A stretch of 64,000 bases of DNA from an uncultured Myxococcales bacterium (GCA_903924465.1 CAIYBN010000115.1:1-64000); one strand, 5' to 3'. Numbered from the stretch's first letter, positions 48,681 to 60,397 are shown. Made by a program: numbers and translations. The notes: generated from the letters alone by a model not told the origin.

Positions 48681-48866
48681 ATGGCCAAGACCAGTCAAAT
48701 CATCAAGTCGCAGCGCACTCCCAAGTTCGCGATTCGTCATCGTAATCGCTGCAAGGTGTGTGGCCGTCCGCGCGGGTTCATCCGCAAGTTTGAACTCTGC
48801 CGTATCTGCGTGCGCGTGCTCGCAGTGCGTGGTGAGTTGCCGGGCGTGACCAAGGCGTCCTGGTAA
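48681..48866 (+). CDS. rpsN: 30S ribosomal protein S14 (zinc-type)
   Basis: [45 protein letters not shown]; CxxC...CxxC. Confidence 0.97.
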   Translation: MAKTSQIIKSQRTPKFAIRHRNRCKVCGRPRGFIRKFELCRICVRVLAVRGELPGVTKASW

Positions 48867-48995
48867 TTTGCGACGGGGAGCGGCCTGCCCAGGCAGCTCT
48901 CTTGGCCGCAACAAGTGGGCGACGTCCTGGTAACCAAGCCAAAAGCGTCGCTGAGCATCGAAGTGATTGAGCATCTACAGTTTACGGAGTAGCCA

Positions 48996-49394
48996 ATGGC
49001 CACCAACGACCCCATCGCCGATTTTCTGACCCGCGTGCGCAACGGCATCATGGCCCGCCACAGCGAAGTGAAAGTGCCGGCGTCGAACATGATCCGTTCG
49101 CTCGCGAAGATCCTCCACGAAGAAGGCTTCGTGGGCGACATCAGCGAGACGCACGACGATGCCCAGGGCAACCTGACGGTGCAGCTGCGGTACGCTGCGG
49201 ACAAGAGCAACGTCATTCTCGGTCTGAAGCGCGAGTCGCGCCCGGGTCAGCGGCGCTACGTGGCGGTGGACGCGATTCCGCGTGTGAAGAACGGCATGGG
49301 CATCGCGATCCTGTCGACCTCTGGCGGCGTGATGACCGGCGCGCGTGCGCGTCAGCTGAACGTGGGCGGCGAGTTGATCTGCACGGTTTGGTAA
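48996..49394 (+). CDS. rpsH: 30S ribosomal protein S8
   Basis: MATNDPIADFLTRVRNGIMARHSEVKVPASNM. Confidence 0.98.
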   Translation: MATNDPIADFLTRVRNGIMARHSEVKVPASNMIRSLAKILHEEGFVGDISETHDDAQGNLTVQLRYAADKSNVILGLKRESRPGQRRYVAVDAIPRVKNGMGIAILSTSGGVMTGARARQLNVGGELICTVW

Positions 49395-49467
49395 GCCAAA
49401 GCCGTAACCCCGTGGTGGCAGAGCTCTGGCACCAAGCGATTGAATTTTCAGCGAGTTCGAGGATACC

Positions 49468-50061
49468 ATGACGACCGAAACGACCATCACCGCGGAACCC
49501 AAAGTAGTCGTGTCCCGCGTGGGCAAGGCGCCGATTCCGGTGCCGGCGAAAGTGACCGTGGCCATCAACGCAGATACCGTGACCGTCAAAGGTCCGCTCG
49601 GCACGTTGACCCGTACGTTCAAGGGCGTTCGCTTCGAAGAGAAGTCGGGCAGCCTGATTGTCCACGCGCTGGAAGAGACGCGTACCGGCAAGGCGCTGCA
49701 CGGCTTGGGCCGCAATCTGCTGCGCAACATGGTGCAGGGCGTGTCGGCTGGCTACAAGCGTGAACTCGACGTCATCGGCGTTGGTTACCGCGTGGAAGCG
49801 ATCGGCCAGGCGCTGAAGTTCTCCATCGGCTTCTCGCACCCCGTGCTGTTTCCGCTGCCGGACGGCGTCGCCTGCGCGATCGAGAAGCAGACCCACCTCG
49901 CCTTGACCGGCGTGGACAAGGAAATGCTCGGTCAGGTCGCGGCCAACATCCGCAACCTGCGTCCGCCGGAGCCCTACAAGGGCAAGGGCATTCGCTACAC
50001 CGACGAGAAAGTGCGCCAGAAAGCCGGCAAGTCCGGTGGTAAGGGCGGCAAGAAGAAGTAG
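49468..50061 (+). CDS. rplF: 50S ribosomal protein L6
   Basis: SRVGKAPIPVPAKVTVAINADTVTVKGPLGTL...PEPYKGKGIRYTDEKVRQKAGKSG. Confidence 0.97.
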   Translation: MTTETTITAEPKVVVSRVGKAPIPVPAKVTVAINADTVTVKGPLGTLTRTFKGVRFEEKSGSLIVHALEETRTGKALHGLGRNLLRNMVQGVSAGYKRELDVIGVGYRVEAIGQALKFSIGFSHPVLFPLPDGVACAIEKQTHLALTGVDKEMLGQVAANIRNLRPPEPYKGKGIRYTDEKVRQKAGKSGGKGGKKK

Positions 50062-50187
50062 AGCTTCGGCTCAAATTCGCAGCGTGAGATTGGCCCCCTT
50101 GCGCGCAAGCACCCTGGGCCCCGGACGCGGAGTGAGCATCTCTGCGACGTGTGAAAGTCGGCATCGCGCCGACAAAAGGAGAAGAAC

Positions 50188-50595
50188 ATGCTCGGTAAGT
50201 TGGCAAAGAATCCGCGTGAACATCGCAAGATGCGGCAACGTTTTACCCTCCGCGGCACCGGTGAACGTCCGCGCATGTCGGTGTTTCGTTCCGCGCGTCA
50301 CATCTATGTACAGATCATCGACGACGACACGGGCACGACGCTCGCCGCCGCCTCGTCTGTTGAGCCGGGCTTTCGCACCTTTGAGGGCGACAAGTCGGCG
50401 CTGGCTGCTGCAGTGGGCAAGGCCGCTGCGGAGCGTGCGGTCGCCAAGGGCTTGACCAAGTTGGTCTTTGATCGCAATGGCTTTCGCTACACCGGTCGCG
50501 TTGCCGCGGTCGCGACGGCGGCGCACGCAATGGGCCTGCTCAGCAAGGGTGGCTACGGCACCCAGGCTGACTCCACTTCCGACGGTGAGGATTAA
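50188..50595 (+). CDS. rplR: 50S ribosomal protein L18
   Basis: [31 protein letters not shown]...[19 protein letters not shown]. Confidence 0.95.
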   Translation: MLGKLAKNPREHRKMRQRFTLRGTGERPRMSVFRSARHIYVQIIDDDTGTTLAAASSVEPGFRTFEGDKSALAAAVGKAAAERAVAKGLTKLVFDRNGFRYTGRVAAVATAAHAMGLLSKGGYGTQADSTSDGED

Positions 50596-50597
50596 GA

Positions 50598-51146
50598 ATG
50601 GCTAGCGAGAATAACAAGCAGCAGCGTGATAACCGGGGCCCGCGTCGCGATCGTCCGGAAGCGCCGGCAGACGACTTTGGCTCTGCCACCATCGCCATCA
50701 ACCGCACGGCCAAGGTCGTGAAGGGTGGTCGGCGGTTCTCGTTCTCCGCGTTGATCGTGGTGGGCGACGGCAAGGGTCAAGTTGGCGTGGGCATGGGCAA
50801 AGCGGCGGAAGTGCCGGAGGCCATTCGCAAGGGCACCGAACAGGCCAAGAAACAGCTGTTTCTGGTGCCGCTCGTCAAGGGCACGATTCCGCACGACGCG
50901 ATGGGCCACTACGGCGCCGGCGAAGTCATGCTGAAGCCGGCGAGCCGCGGTACGGGCGTCATCGCCGGTGGTCCCGTGCGCGCGCTGCTCGAGCAGGCGG
51001 GCGTGCGTGACGTGGTGACGAAGTGCATCGGCAGCAACAATCCGCATAACGTGGTGCGTGCGACGATGGACGCGCTGCGTCAGTTGAAGACGGTGCAAAT
51101 CACTTCGGGCCGCCGCGGCAAGACGGTGGAAGAACTGCGCAGCTAG
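50598..51146 (+). CDS. rpsE: 30S ribosomal protein S5
   Basis: [46 protein letters not shown]. Confidence 0.98.
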   Translation: MASENNKQQRDNRGPRRDRPEAPADDFGSATIAINRTAKVVKGGRRFSFSALIVVGDGKGQVGVGMGKAAEVPEAIRKGTEQAKKQLFLVPLVKGTIPHDAMGHYGAGEVMLKPASRGTGVIAGGPVRALLEQAGVRDVVTKCIGSNNPHNVVRATMDALRQLKTVQITSGRRGKTVEELRS

Positions 51147-51325
51147 GCGAGGCGGCGACGCCGAACGACCGTCAGCTTGTCAAAAAAGCCGACGGAGCCT
51201 ATCCTGTAGCGCCTTTGGGGCAACGACCACCGCATCGCGGTGCGCCGTTGCACGAGCGGATTGGCCAGCATCGGGCGAAAGCGCCAGGGCTGTCAAACGC
51301 TTGAGACGAATGAACGGAGTCTACT

Positions 51326-51784
51326 ATGTCGAATGAACTCAGCAACCTTCAGCCACCGCGTGGCGCCACCAAGACCCGCAAGCGTTTGGGCCGCGGCGTC
51401 GGTTCCGGCTTGGGCAAGACCTCGGGCAAGGGCCACAAAGGCCAAAAGGCCCGCAAGAGCCCGGACGTCGGCGTCTACTTTGAAGGTGGCCAGACTCCGC
51501 TGCAGCGTCGCCTCCCGAAGATCGGCTTCAAGAACATCTTTGCGCTGAAGTTTGCCACGGTGAATGTCAGCGATCTGGGTTGTTTCGAGCCGGGTGCGCG
51601 CGTCGATGAAGCGATGCTGCGTCGCGCCAATCTGGTCAAAGGCCGGTTTGACGCGGTGAAGATTCTCGGCGACGGCGAAATTGATCGCCCGCTGACGGTG
51701 GTTGCGCAGAAGTTCACCAAGTCGGCGTCTGAGAAGATCGCCGCCGCGGGTGGTACGGCAGTGACGGAAGCGGTCGCCAAGTAA
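51326..51784 (+). CDS. rplO: 50S ribosomal protein L15
   Basis: LSNLQPPRGATKTRKRLGRGVGSGLGKTSGKGHKGQKAR. Confidence 0.96.
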   Translation: MSNELSNLQPPRGATKTRKRLGRGVGSGLGKTSGKGHKGQKARKSPDVGVYFEGGQTPLQRRLPKIGFKNIFALKFATVNVSDLGCFEPGARVDEAMLRRANLVKGRFDAVKILGDGEIDRPLTVVAQKFTKSASEKIAAAGGTAVTEAVAK

Positions 51785-51890
51785 TTCGGTGCGGCTGGGC
51801 TTCGCGCGGGTCGCGGCTTTGAGAATCGCCAACGACTTGGCAGCACACCAGCAAATCGCTCAGGGATCGGCTCGCATCTAAGGGGACACA

Positions 51891-53219
51891 GTGGCCAACG
51901 CTCTTACGAACATCGGCAAGATTCCGGAACTCAAGAACCGCTTGCTGTTTTCGCTGGCGATGCTGGCGGTGTATCGCGTCGGCGTTTTCGTTCCCGTGCC
52001 GGGTGTCGATCGTCACGCGATGGCGGCGGACTTCGACGGCGGTGGCTTTTTGGGCATGCTGGACATGTTTTCCGGCGGCGCGCTGAAGCAGAGCTCGATT
52101 TTCGCCCTCGGCATCATGCCGTACATCACGTCGAGCATCATTTTGCAGCTGCTGACTGTGCTCGTGCCGACGATTGACCGCCTGAACAAGGAAGGCGAGC
52201 AAGGCCGGCGCAAGATCAACCAGTATACCCGCTACGGCACTGTGCTGATTTCGCTCGTCCAGGGCTGGCTGATCGCTGGCCAGCTGGAAGCCAACAACAT
52301 GGTCGCGACCGGCGGCGCTGGCCTGTCCGGCGGCGTCGGCTTTCGTCTGCTGTGCGTGCTCGCGCTCACCACTGGCACCGTGTTCATCATGTGGCTCGGC
52401 GAGCAAATCACCGAGCGCGGCATCGGCAACGGCATGTCGCTCATCATTTACGCCGGTATTGTCGCGGGCTTGCCCAATGCGATCAATCAGACATGGTCGC
52501 TCGCCAAGAATGGCCAAATCAGCGTGGTCGGCCTGCTGACGGTTGGCATTGTCGTGCTCTCGGTCATCGCGGCCATCGTCTACTTTGAACGGGCCCAGCG
52601 CCGTATTCCGGTGCAGTACGCCAAGCGCGTTGTCGGCCAGCAGATGTTCCAGGCGCAGAACAGCTGGTTGCCGCTGAAAGTGAATTCGGCCGGCGTGATT
52701 CCGCCGATTTTCGCGTCCTCCATCCTGATTTTCCCTGCGACTCTGGCGGGTTACAAGTGGCTGCCGGGTTCGACCGGTCTGGCGAGCTTTGCCAACCTGC
52801 TTGTGCCCGGACACCTGCTCTACAACACCGTGTACGTCTCGCTCATTATCTTCTTCTGCTACTTCTACACGGCCGTGACCTTCAACGCGGTCGAAGTCGC
52901 CGACAACCTGAAGAAGGGCGGCGGCGCGGTTCCTGGCGTGCGCGCCGGTCGCGACACCGCGGTCTACATCGACACGGTGCTGTCCCGCATCACGTTTGGC
53001 GGCGCGATCTACATCGCCTCGGTCTGCGTCCTGCCGACCTTCCTGACGAACACGTTCAACGTGCCGTTCTTCTTCGGTGGCACCTCGTTGCTCATCGTCG
53101 TTGGCGTGGCCATGGACACCGCGGCACAGATCGAAAGCCACCTGATTACGCGTTCCTACGAAGGTTTTGGCGGCGACGGTGGCCCGCGCGTCCGTGGCCG
53201 CAACCTGAATGACCAATAG
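51891..53219 (+). CDS. secY: preprotein translocase subunit SecY
   Basis: GTG start; [15 protein letters not shown]...[46 protein letters not shown]. Confidence 0.97.
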   Translation: MANALTNIGKIPELKNRLLFSLAMLAVYRVGVFVPVPGVDRHAMAADFDGGGFLGMLDMFSGGALKQSSIFALGIMPYITSSIILQLLTVLVPTIDRLNKEGEQGRRKINQYTRYGTVLISLVQGWLIAGQLEANNMVATGGAGLSGGVGFRLLCVLALTTGTVFIMWLGEQITERGIGNGMSLIIYAGIVAGLPNAINQTWSLAKNGQISVVGLLTVGIVVLSVIAAIVYFERAQRRIPVQYAKRVVGQQMFQAQNSWLPLKVNSAGVIPPIFASSILIFPATLAGYKWLPGSTGLASFANLLVPGHLLYNTVYVSLIIFFCYFYTAVTFNAVEVADNLKKGGGAVPGVRAGRDTAVYIDTVLSRITFGGAIYIASVCVLPTFLTNTFNVPFFFGGTSLLIVVGVAMDTAAQIESHLITRSYEGFGGDGGPRVRGRNLNDQ

Positions 53220-53254
53220 GAGCTGACGCACGTCAGTTCGACCGGAGTCTTGCC

Positions 53255-53971
53255 TTGAGTCCAGTGAAACCGCAGCCTGCCAATCGTCTCATCCTGCTCG
53301 GCGCTCCGGGTGCAGGCAAGGGCACGGTCGCGAAAGCTTTGGTGGATCTGTTTGGACTTTCGCACCTGTCGACTGGCGACATGTTGCGCGCCGCGGTGGC
53401 AGCCGGTACGCCGCTGGGCAAGCAAGCCAAGTCCTTTATGGACGCGGGTGCGCTGGTTCCGGACGAACTGATGGTTGGTCTGATTGCCGATCGCGTTCAG
53501 CAGCCGGATTGCAAGAGCGCAGCGGGCTTGGTGCGTTTCCTGCTCGACGGGTTTCCGCGTACGCTGCCGCAGGCCGATGCGCTGGACGCCGGCAAGCTGG
53601 GCCCGGATTTGGTTGTGTACCTGAACGTGGACGATTCCGTGCTCGTCGATCGCCTCTGCGGCCGACGCACATGCCCGAACTGCGGCAGTCCGTTTCACAT
53701 TCATTTCGCGCCGCCGAAAGTGAGTGGCATCTGCGATCGCTGCGGCACCGCGCTGGTGCACCGCTCGGACGATCAGGAAGACGCCATTCGCAAGCGCCTG
53801 GAAGCATTTCATCGGCAGACCGGCCCGCTCGTGGGTCGCTATGCTGCGTGTTTGGTCACGATTGACGGCGCGCAATCGCCAGCAGGTGTGTTGGCAGAAG
53901 TCGTAAGCGCGTTGCGCTTGCGTGGGGCGATCGCCGACCGCACAGACGACTCCGCACATGCGGCAAGTTAG
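53255..53971 (+). CDS. adk: adenylate kinase
   Basis: TTG start; LILLGAPGAGKGTVAKAL...FLLDGFPRTLPQA; Cys-type LID region CPNCGSPFHIHFAPPKVSGICDRCG. Confidence 0.96.
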   Translation: MSPVKPQPANRLILLGAPGAGKGTVAKALVDLFGLSHLSTGDMLRAAVAAGTPLGKQAKSFMDAGALVPDELMVGLIADRVQQPDCKSAAGLVRFLLDGFPRTLPQADALDAGKLGPDLVVYLNVDDSVLVDRLCGRRTCPNCGSPFHIHFAPPKVSGICDRCGTALVHRSDDQEDAIRKRLEAFHRQTGPLVGRYAACLVTIDGAQSPAGVLAEVVSALRLRGAIADRTDDSAHAAS

Positions 53972-54071
53972 CAGATAGTCAAGATTTTTAGTCGGATTCG
54001 GCGCATGGGGCGTGCGGATCGCGGACGGAGTCACGAGGACCTGACAAGGTTCACGAGAACAAGGGGCCTGG

Positions 54072-54290
54072 ATGTCGAAAGACGACGCGATCGAAGTCGA
54101 AGGCACCGTGCTGGAGCCGCTGCCGAATGCGATGTTTCGTGTTCAGCTGGACAACGGTCACAAGGTTTTGGCCCACGTTTCCGGGAAGATGCGCATGCAC
54201 TTCATTCGGATTTTGCCGGGCGACCGGGTCAAAGTGGCGCTGAGCCCCTACGACCTGACGCGCGGACGGATCACCTATCGCGCCAAGTAA
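54072..54290 (+). CDS. infA: translation initiation factor IF-1
   Basis: [55 protein letters not shown]. Confidence 0.97.
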   Translation: MSKDDAIEVEGTVLEPLPNAMFRVQLDNGHKVLAHVSGKMRMHFIRILPGDRVKVALSPYDLTRGRITYRAK

Positions 54291-54498
54291 TGGCCTGCGA
54301 GGCAGAGAACGCGGCAGAACCGCTGGCGTTCAATGAGATGTTGGTGTAAACTTACGGCCCCCGGGAGCGACCTTGTCGTCCTTGCGGACCAGAAGATTCC
54401 GGTGAACAACCGGAAGTTATGGCAGAAATGGCGGCCCGCACGGGCAACCAAGAGCCGATTTGTCAGTCAGGGCCGTCAAGACCCTGCACGAGGAACCG

Positions 54499-54612
54499 AT
54501 GAAAGTGCGAGCCTCCGTCAAGCCGATTTGCGACCAGTGCAGCGTCATCAAGCGCCGCGGCATTGTGCGTGTCATTTGCAGCAACCCGAAACACAAACAG
54601 CGCCAGGGTTAG
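54499..54612 (+). CDS. rpmJ: 50S ribosomal protein L36
   Basis: [37 protein letters not shown] (37 aa), ATG at 54499; not in the supplied ORF list because short. Confidence 0.96.
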   Translation: MKVRASVKPICDQCSVIKRRGIVRVICSNPKHKQRQG

Positions 54613-54669
54613 GTCATTACGCCTAAGTCAGCAAGCTTGTTCACGTTCCTGTCCCTTTAGGAGTTCATC

Positions 54670-55035
54670 ATGGCCCGTATCGCCGGCGTAGACCTGCCCC
54701 GCAACAAGCGGATGGACATCGCCCTTCAGTCGATCTACGGCATCGGCCCGCACGTTGCGGTCGATGTCTGCCAGAAGGCTGGCATCGCCCTCAACAAGAA
54801 GAGCGACGATCTGACTGAGACCGACATCGTCCGGATCCGCGAAGTGCTGGAAAACCAGTACAAAGTGGAAGGCGATCTGCGCCGTCAGGTCGCGATGGAC
54901 ATCAAGCGCTTGATGGACTTGGGCTGCTACCGTGGCCTGCGTCATCGCAAAGGCCTGCCCGTTCGCGGTCAGCGCACGCACACCAATGCGCGTACGCGCA
55001 AGGGTCCGCGTCGCACGGCGATCAAGAAGAAGTAG
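54670..55035 (+). CDS. rpsM: 30S ribosomal protein S13
   Basis: [26 protein letters not shown]...[20 protein letters not shown]. Confidence 0.98.
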   Translation: MARIAGVDLPRNKRMDIALQSIYGIGPHVAVDVCQKAGIALNKKSDDLTETDIVRIREVLENQYKVEGDLRRQVAMDIKRLMDLGCYRGLRHRKGLPVRGQRTHTNARTRKGPRRTAIKKK

Positions 55036-55107
55036 GGTCGGGGCTCTGCCTCCCCCGCTTGTCACCTCGTTCTACGAAGCTTTTTGTAACTCGTAAGGAA
55101 TTCCAGC

Positions 55108-55512
55108 ATGGCTACCCAGACCTCCAAGCCCGCCGCCGCCCGCGTCAAGAAGCGCGTCAAGAAGAACGTCCAGTCGGGCGTCGTGCACATTGTTTCGACC
55201 TTCAACAACACCATGGTGACGGTCACGGACGTGTCCGGCAACGTGCTGTCGTGGTCGACCTGTGGTCGTCGCGGCTTCAAGGGTTCGCGCAAGTCGACGC
55301 CGTTCGCGGCGCAGATGGCGGCGGAAGATGCGGCGCGTCGCGCCCAGGAACACGGTGTCAAGACCGTTTCCGTGCTGGTCAAGGGTCCGGGCACCGGTCG
55401 CGAAGCGGCTCTGCGCGCGCTGGGCAATGCGGGCTTTCGCGTCACGACCATTCGCGACGTCACGCCGATTCCGCACAATGGCTGCCGCCCGCCGAAGCGT
55501 CGCCGCGTCTAG
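55108..55512 (+). CDS. rpsK: 30S ribosomal protein S11
   Basis: [27 protein letters not shown]...[18 protein letters not shown]. Confidence 0.98.
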   Translation: MATQTSKPAAARVKKRVKKNVQSGVVHIVSTFNNTMVTVTDVSGNVLSWSTCGRRGFKGSRKSTPFAAQMAAEDAARRAQEHGVKTVSVLVKGPGTGREAALRALGNAGFRVTTIRDVTPIPHNGCRPPKRRRV

Positions 55513-55578
55513 TTTGTCGCGGTAACTTTCCGCAACTCCACGACTTTTCTACTGTTCGAATCTGTCTCTGAGGAAATC

Positions 55579-56208
55579 ATGGCCCGTTACATTGGTCCCG
55601 TCTGCCGTCTCTGCCGCCGCGAAGGCTTGAAGCTCTTCCTGAAGGGCGAGCGTTGCTACACCGAAAAGTGCGCGATCGATCGCCGCGCGTACATTCCCGG
55701 CCAGCACGGCCAGGCGCGCAAGGGCAAGGTCTCCGAGTACGGTCGCCAACTGCGCGAGAAGCAGAAAGTGAAGCGTATTTACGGTCTCGTCGAGAAGCAG
55801 TTCCGCGGTTACTACGACATGGCTTCGCGCAAGACGGGCGTCACAGGTGAGAACCTGCTGTCGTTCCTGGAACGTCGCTTGGACAACGTCGCGTATCGCT
55901 TGGGCTTTGCCTCGAGCCGCTCGGAAGCCCGCATTCTGGTTGCTCATGGCCACCTGCTCGTCAACGGCAAGAAGTGCGACATCCCGTCACTCATCGTCAA
56001 GCCGGGCGACACGGTCGAAGTGAAGACGGCGACCAAGGAAGTGGCCCGCGTTGTCGAAGCGCTGGAATCTGTCGATCGCCGTGGCGTGCCCGCGTGGCTG
56101 ACGCTGGACAAGAAGGCGATGAAGGGCACGGTCAGCACGCTGCCGAGCCGTTCAGACATCACGATGCCGATCGAAGAGCGCCTCATCGTCGAGTTGTACT
56201 CGAAGTAG
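55579..56208 (+). CDS. rpsD: 30S ribosomal protein S4
   Basis: [44 protein letters not shown]. Confidence 0.98.
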   Translation: MARYIGPVCRLCRREGLKLFLKGERCYTEKCAIDRRAYIPGQHGQARKGKVSEYGRQLREKQKVKRIYGLVEKQFRGYYDMASRKTGVTGENLLSFLERRLDNVAYRLGFASSRSEARILVAHGHLLVNGKKCDIPSLIVKPGDTVEVKTATKEVARVVEALESVDRRGVPAWLTLDKKAMKGTVSTLPSRSDITMPIEERLIVELYSK

Positions 56209-56331
56209 TCGCGTTCGCACCCCACGAGCCGTCGCCACCCGGGCGCGGTTCGCGTACGGCAAGGTCCGTACCCTTTGTCACAAATCCTGGATGTCTGTGC
56301 GTAGCCGGTCCAGGCGAGTGGAGAAAATATC

Positions 56332-57438
56332 ATGCAGCGTCACTGGAAAAACCTGATTCGTCCCAAGGCCCTGGAAGTCGTCGAACTGACGGACACCTAC
56401 GGCAAGTTCTCGGTCGAGCCGCTTGAGCGCGGGTACGGCACGACGCTGGGCAATTCGCTCCGTCGCGTGCTGCTCTCCTCGATTCGCGGTGCGGCGATCA
56501 CGGGCGTGCGGATGGCAGCGCTGGGTCGCGTGGTGCGCGAGGATGACGGCGGCAAGGGCAAGCCCCAGCGCAAGATGGTCGAGCAGATGCAGTCGGCGCT
56601 TCACGAATTCCAGGCGCTGCCGGACGTCGTGGAAGACGTGGCGGAAATCGTCCTGAACCTGAAAGAAGTGAATTTGACGATGGATTCCGAAGAAGCGGAG
56701 TTCATTCATCTGGTCGCGGAAGCGCCGTTGGGCGGCGGGCCGCTGAAGGTGACCGCGGGTCAACTGCAGGTGCCGGCTGGCGTTGCGGTGCTGAATCCGG
56801 ATCTGCACCTGATGACCATCGAGCCGGGTGGCCGCGTGGAGATGGAACTGACCGTCAAAGACGGCGTTGGCTACGTGCCGGCGACGCGCGACGGTGGCGA
56901 AGATTCGCCGGTGGACTTGCTGCCGATTGACGCGATTTTCGCGCCGGTTCGCCGCGTGAACTTCCGCGTGACCAATGCCCGCGTGGAACAGCGCACCGAC
57001 TACGACAAGCTGACGCTGGAAGTGTGGACGAACGGCGCGATCGACCCGGAAGCGGCCGTGAGCGTCGCCGCGAAGATCATCCGCGAGCAACTGCGGGTTT
57101 TCGTGGGCTTTGAAGACGAAGAGAGCGAAGACGATTTCGAAGGCGCGGCGCAGAGCGGTGGTTCGACGCCGTCTTTGTCGGTGGAGCCGCTCAACGAGAA
57201 CCTGTGGCGCACGATCGATTCGCTGGAATTGTCGGTGCGGTCGGCGAATTGCCTGCAGAACGCGAACCTGCGTTTCCTGGGCGAGCTCGTGCAGAAGACG
57301 GAAGCGGAGATGCTCAAGACCAAGAATTTTGGTCGCAAGTCCCTGAAGGAAATCAAAGATATCCTGACGGAGATGGGTCTCGGCCTGGGCATGCACATCG
57401 AAGGGTTTGACCCGGAGAAGGGCCCGCCGGCGGCGTAA
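56332..57438 (+). CDS. rpoA: DNA-directed RNA polymerase subunit alpha
   Basis: [34 protein letters not shown]-terminal [30 protein letters not shown]. Confidence 0.97.
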   Translation: MQRHWKNLIRPKALEVVELTDTYGKFSVEPLERGYGTTLGNSLRRVLLSSIRGAAITGVRMAALGRVVREDDGGKGKPQRKMVEQMQSALHEFQALPDVVEDVAEIVLNLKEVNLTMDSEEAEFIHLVAEAPLGGGPLKVTAGQLQVPAGVAVLNPDLHLMTIEPGGRVEMELTVKDGVGYVPATRDGGEDSPVDLLPIDAIFAPVRRVNFRVTNARVEQRTDYDKLTLEVWTNGAIDPEAAVSVAAKIIREQLRVFVGFEDEESEDDFEGAAQSGGSTPSLSVEPLNENLWRTIDSLELSVRSANCLQNANLRFLGELVQKTEAEMLKTKNFGRKSLKEIKDILTEMGLGLGMHIEGFDPEKGPPAA

Positions 57439-57498
57439 GTTGCCGAGATTCTGAAGTAGTTTGAACCGGTTCTGAGAACAAGCGAGCGTGAGGAAGTT

Positions 57499-57849
57499 AT
57501 GCGTCACAAGAAAAGTGGAAATCGTCTGAGCCGTGAAACATCGCACCGCCGCTCCATGCTGCTGAATCTGTGCAAGTCGCTGATCGAGCACGAGCGCATC
57601 ACGACGACCGACGCGAAGGCCAAAGAGCTGCGCGCTTGGATTGAGCCGCTGATCACGCTGGGCAAGGAAGATTCCGTGCATCGTCGTCGGCTGGCGTTTG
57701 CCAAGCTGCGCGACAATGTTCTGGTGTCGAAGCTGTTCAACGAGCTGGGCAAGAAGTACGCGGGGCGCCCGGGCGGCTACACGCGCACGCTCAAGCTTGG
57801 CCAGCGTTCCGGCGATGCCGCGCACATCTCGATCATCGAGTTTGTGTAG
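57499..57849 (+). CDS. rplQ: 50S ribosomal protein L17
   Basis: [45 protein letters not shown]. Confidence 0.97.
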   Translation: MRHKKSGNRLSRETSHRRSMLLNLCKSLIEHERITTTDAKAKELRAWIEPLITLGKEDSVHRRRLAFAKLRDNVLVSKLFNELGKKYAGRPGGYTRTLKLGQRSGDAAHISIIEFV

Positions 57850-57921
57850 GCAATCCAGGTTCCTGAGCACCGCGCAGGCGTAAGGCTGTGGTTGCCGCGC
57901 GGGGCGATCGGGGAGTGCCCG

Positions 57922-58599
57922 CTACTCGGACGCCTGCCATTTGTACCCCACGCCATGAACCGTGACGAGGCCGGCCGCGCTGTGTCCCAGGTGGACACGC
58001 AGGCGGCGTACGTGGATGTCGACGGTCCGTGAGCCACCGCCGTAGTCGCGGCCCCAAACAGCATCGAGCAGCGCCTCCCGCGTGAAGGCCCGCCCCGTGT
58101 TTTGGACCAGATGGCGCAGCAGGGCAAACTCCTGAGGTGTGGTCGGAATCGCCACACCGCGTACCAGTGCCTGCCGACCGCGCAGGTCGATGGTCAGCAT
58201 CCCCGAGCGCAACAGCGACTCGCGTTCTGGCCTGTGGCGCAGCGCCCGTTCAATGCGGATGATCGCTTCTTCCTTGGGAAAGCCGCGCAGCACAAAGTCG
58301 TGGCAGGATAGTTGCGCTGCGACGTGGCAACGCTCAGGATCCAGCACCAGCAGCCACGGCACGGCGGCGAGCACCGGATGGCTCGCGAGCGCTGGCGCCA
58401 GGGCAGAAACGTTGCGCAGCGGCGCAGGTTCGATGACGACGAGGTCTGGCGGCATGGCAATCGGGCAATCAAACCACGCGCCGTGGAAGCCGCGCACCGT
58501 GATATCGTGGCCCAGCGGCGCAAGCGCGGCGCGCATCGGTGAGGCTTGGGCGAGTTCGGTGAACAGGAAGATGCGCTTCACAACCCGCGACAGTAGCAT
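57922..58599 (-). CDS. OmpR-type winged-helix regulator with atypical receiver domain
   Basis: Start at 58599 (MLLSRVVKRIFLFTELAQ). C-terminal TPQEFALLRHLVQNTGRAFTREALLDAVWGRDYGGGSRTVDIHVRRLRVHLGHSAAGLVTVHGVGYKW. Confidence 0.85.
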   Translation of the reverse strand: MLLSRVVKRIFLFTELAQASPMRAALAPLGHDITVRGFHGAWFDCPIAMPPDLVVIEPAPLRNVSALAPALASHPVLAAVPWLLVLDPERCHVAAQLSCHDFVLRGFPKEEAIIRIERALRHRPERESLLRSGMLTIDLRGRQALVRGVAIPTTPQEFALLRHLVQNTGRAFTREALLDAVWGRDYGGGSRTVDIHVRRLRVHLGHSAAGLVTVHGVGYKWQASE

Positions 58600-58611
58600 G
58601 GGGGCTCGGTG

Positions 58612-60234
58612 ATGGCCAAGCTCAACCGCACGCCTTGGCGCTTTTGGCTGCCGGCCGTGGCCTCCGCCGTTCTGGCCATGCTCAGCTTTGCGCCGTTCGA
58701 CCAGTGGTACCTGGCGTTTGTCGCGTGGGTGCCGCTGCTGGTGTGGTTGCCGCGGGCGATGCCAACGCCGAAACAGGCGCTTCAAGCGGGGTGGCTGGCC
58801 GGCTCGTTGCTGCATTTGGTTTTCTACTGGTGGCTGGTCCACACGATGCAGGCGATGAGCGGCTTTCCGTGGTTGCTCGCGGTGTCCGTGCACGTGATTT
58901 TTGCCACCGTGATGGGTTTACACCAGGGCATCGCGCTGTGGCTGGTTCGACGGCTGGTGGCGACCGGTCCTGCGTCGATGCTGCGCTCGTTGGGTCGCGC
59001 GCTGGCGGTCGGAACGCTGTGGGCGACGGTCGAATTTGCGGTGCCGTACCTGTTTCCCTGGTATCAGGGCAACGCCTTCTTCCGCGTGCCAGTTCTGACT
59101 CAAGCTGCCGACATACTTGGAATTCCCGGCGTGTCGCTGCTTTGCCTCGCGACCTCGAGCTTGCTGGCACAAGCGTTGGCAGCGAAGCCGTATCGCTGGC
59201 AGCCGCTGGTGCCCTTGGCGCTGTTGCTGGCGGCGTGGCTGGGTTATGGCTGCTACCGCATCGCTCAGGTGGATGCCGCGCCGGTGCAGAAGACGCTGCG
59301 GACCCTGGTCGTGCAGGGCAACGCGACGCTGGCCGAAAAGCTGTCTGAAGGGGCGAAACGCCTGCCGATGTTGGATCGTCCCGAGCGGCTGACGCGGGCG
59401 GAAGATCTCAGCGAAGTGGACATTGTCATCTGGCCCGAGGGCACGCTGCCGTTTTTCTGGGTTGAAGATCCGGTTGGCGACACCGCGCCGGGTAAGCCCA
59501 AGGAGCGCACGCGCTCGCCGCAAATTCTGCGCGACGTGAAGTGGCGGGTGGTGCAGTTGGCGAAGGCGATCCAAAAGCCGCTCCTGACCGGCTCGCTGCG
59601 ACGGCCGGACATGCTGTGGACGGCGGAGGCGCGCAATTCGGCGATTCTGTTTCGGCCGGACGGAACGCATCAGTATTACGACAAGAAGATTCTGCTGCCA
59701 TTTGGCGAATACTTGCCCGGCACGTCGCTGATTCCGGCGCTGAAAGAGTCGATTCCCGGCGTGTCGCACATGGATCCCGGCGTGCTGACCGGGCGCATCG
59801 ACGTCGCGGGCGTGAAGTTGCTGGTCAACATCTGCTACGAGGCGCTGTTTCCGGCGTTTTTGCGCGCAGAAGGGCCCGATGCCGACGTACTGGTCAACTT
59901 GACCAATGACATCTGGTTTGGCCCTGATCCCGCGCCGACAGACCATCTGATGGTGCAAACCGCGCGGCCGGTGGAACTGCGCCGGCCGTTGGTACGCTCG
60001 ACGGCGACGGGTATCACGGTCTACGTCGACGCGGCCGGGCGCATGCACGAGCCGACCGACCTGAACGTGGAAGCCGTGCGTCGATGGCAAGTGCCCGTCA
60101 AAGCTCTGGAAAGTCCGTATCGCCTGTGGGGCGATCTGCCCATGTGGCTGCTCAGTGCTGGCGTCGTGGCGATGGCCATCCGGCGACGGAAATTTGACTG
60201 GGCCACCGATTCTGGATGCAGTTCAAGGAGCTAG
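58612..60234 (+). CDS. lnt: apolipoprotein N-acyltransferase
   Basis: Multi-TM N-terminus (SFAPFDQWYLAFVAWVPLL), nitrilase-like domain WPEGTLPF, FGEYLPG, NICYEALFP, NLTNDIWFG. Confidence 0.92.
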   Translation: MAKLNRTPWRFWLPAVASAVLAMLSFAPFDQWYLAFVAWVPLLVWLPRAMPTPKQALQAGWLAGSLLHLVFYWWLVHTMQAMSGFPWLLAVSVHVIFATVMGLHQGIALWLVRRLVATGPASMLRSLGRALAVGTLWATVEFAVPYLFPWYQGNAFFRVPVLTQAADILGIPGVSLLCLATSSLLAQALAAKPYRWQPLVPLALLLAAWLGYGCYRIAQVDAAPVQKTLRTLVVQGNATLAEKLSEGAKRLPMLDRPERLTRAEDLSEVDIVIWPEGTLPFFWVEDPVGDTAPGKPKERTRSPQILRDVKWRVVQLAKAIQKPLLTGSLRRPDMLWTAEARNSAILFRPDGTHQYYDKKILLPFGEYLPGTSLIPALKESIPGVSHMDPGVLTGRIDVAGVKLLVNICYEALFPAFLRAEGPDADVLVNLTNDIWFGPDPAPTDHLMVQTARPVELRRPLVRSTATGITVYVDAAGRMHEPTDLNVEAVRRWQVPVKALESPYRLWGDLPMWLLSAGVVAMAIRRRKFDWATDSGCSSRS

Positions 60235-60397
60235 CCAAAACAGCCCCGCAGGCGACCTTCGCGGTCGTCAAGGGGGCGTTTTGGCGCGGCGACGCAGAAA
60301 TGCGCCCGAAGCGGTGGATCCAGAGCGACGGAAATCCTTGACATCGCAGGCCACGTAGCCTACTCCCCCGCGTCTTCCCTTGAACCCGAGAACGACC

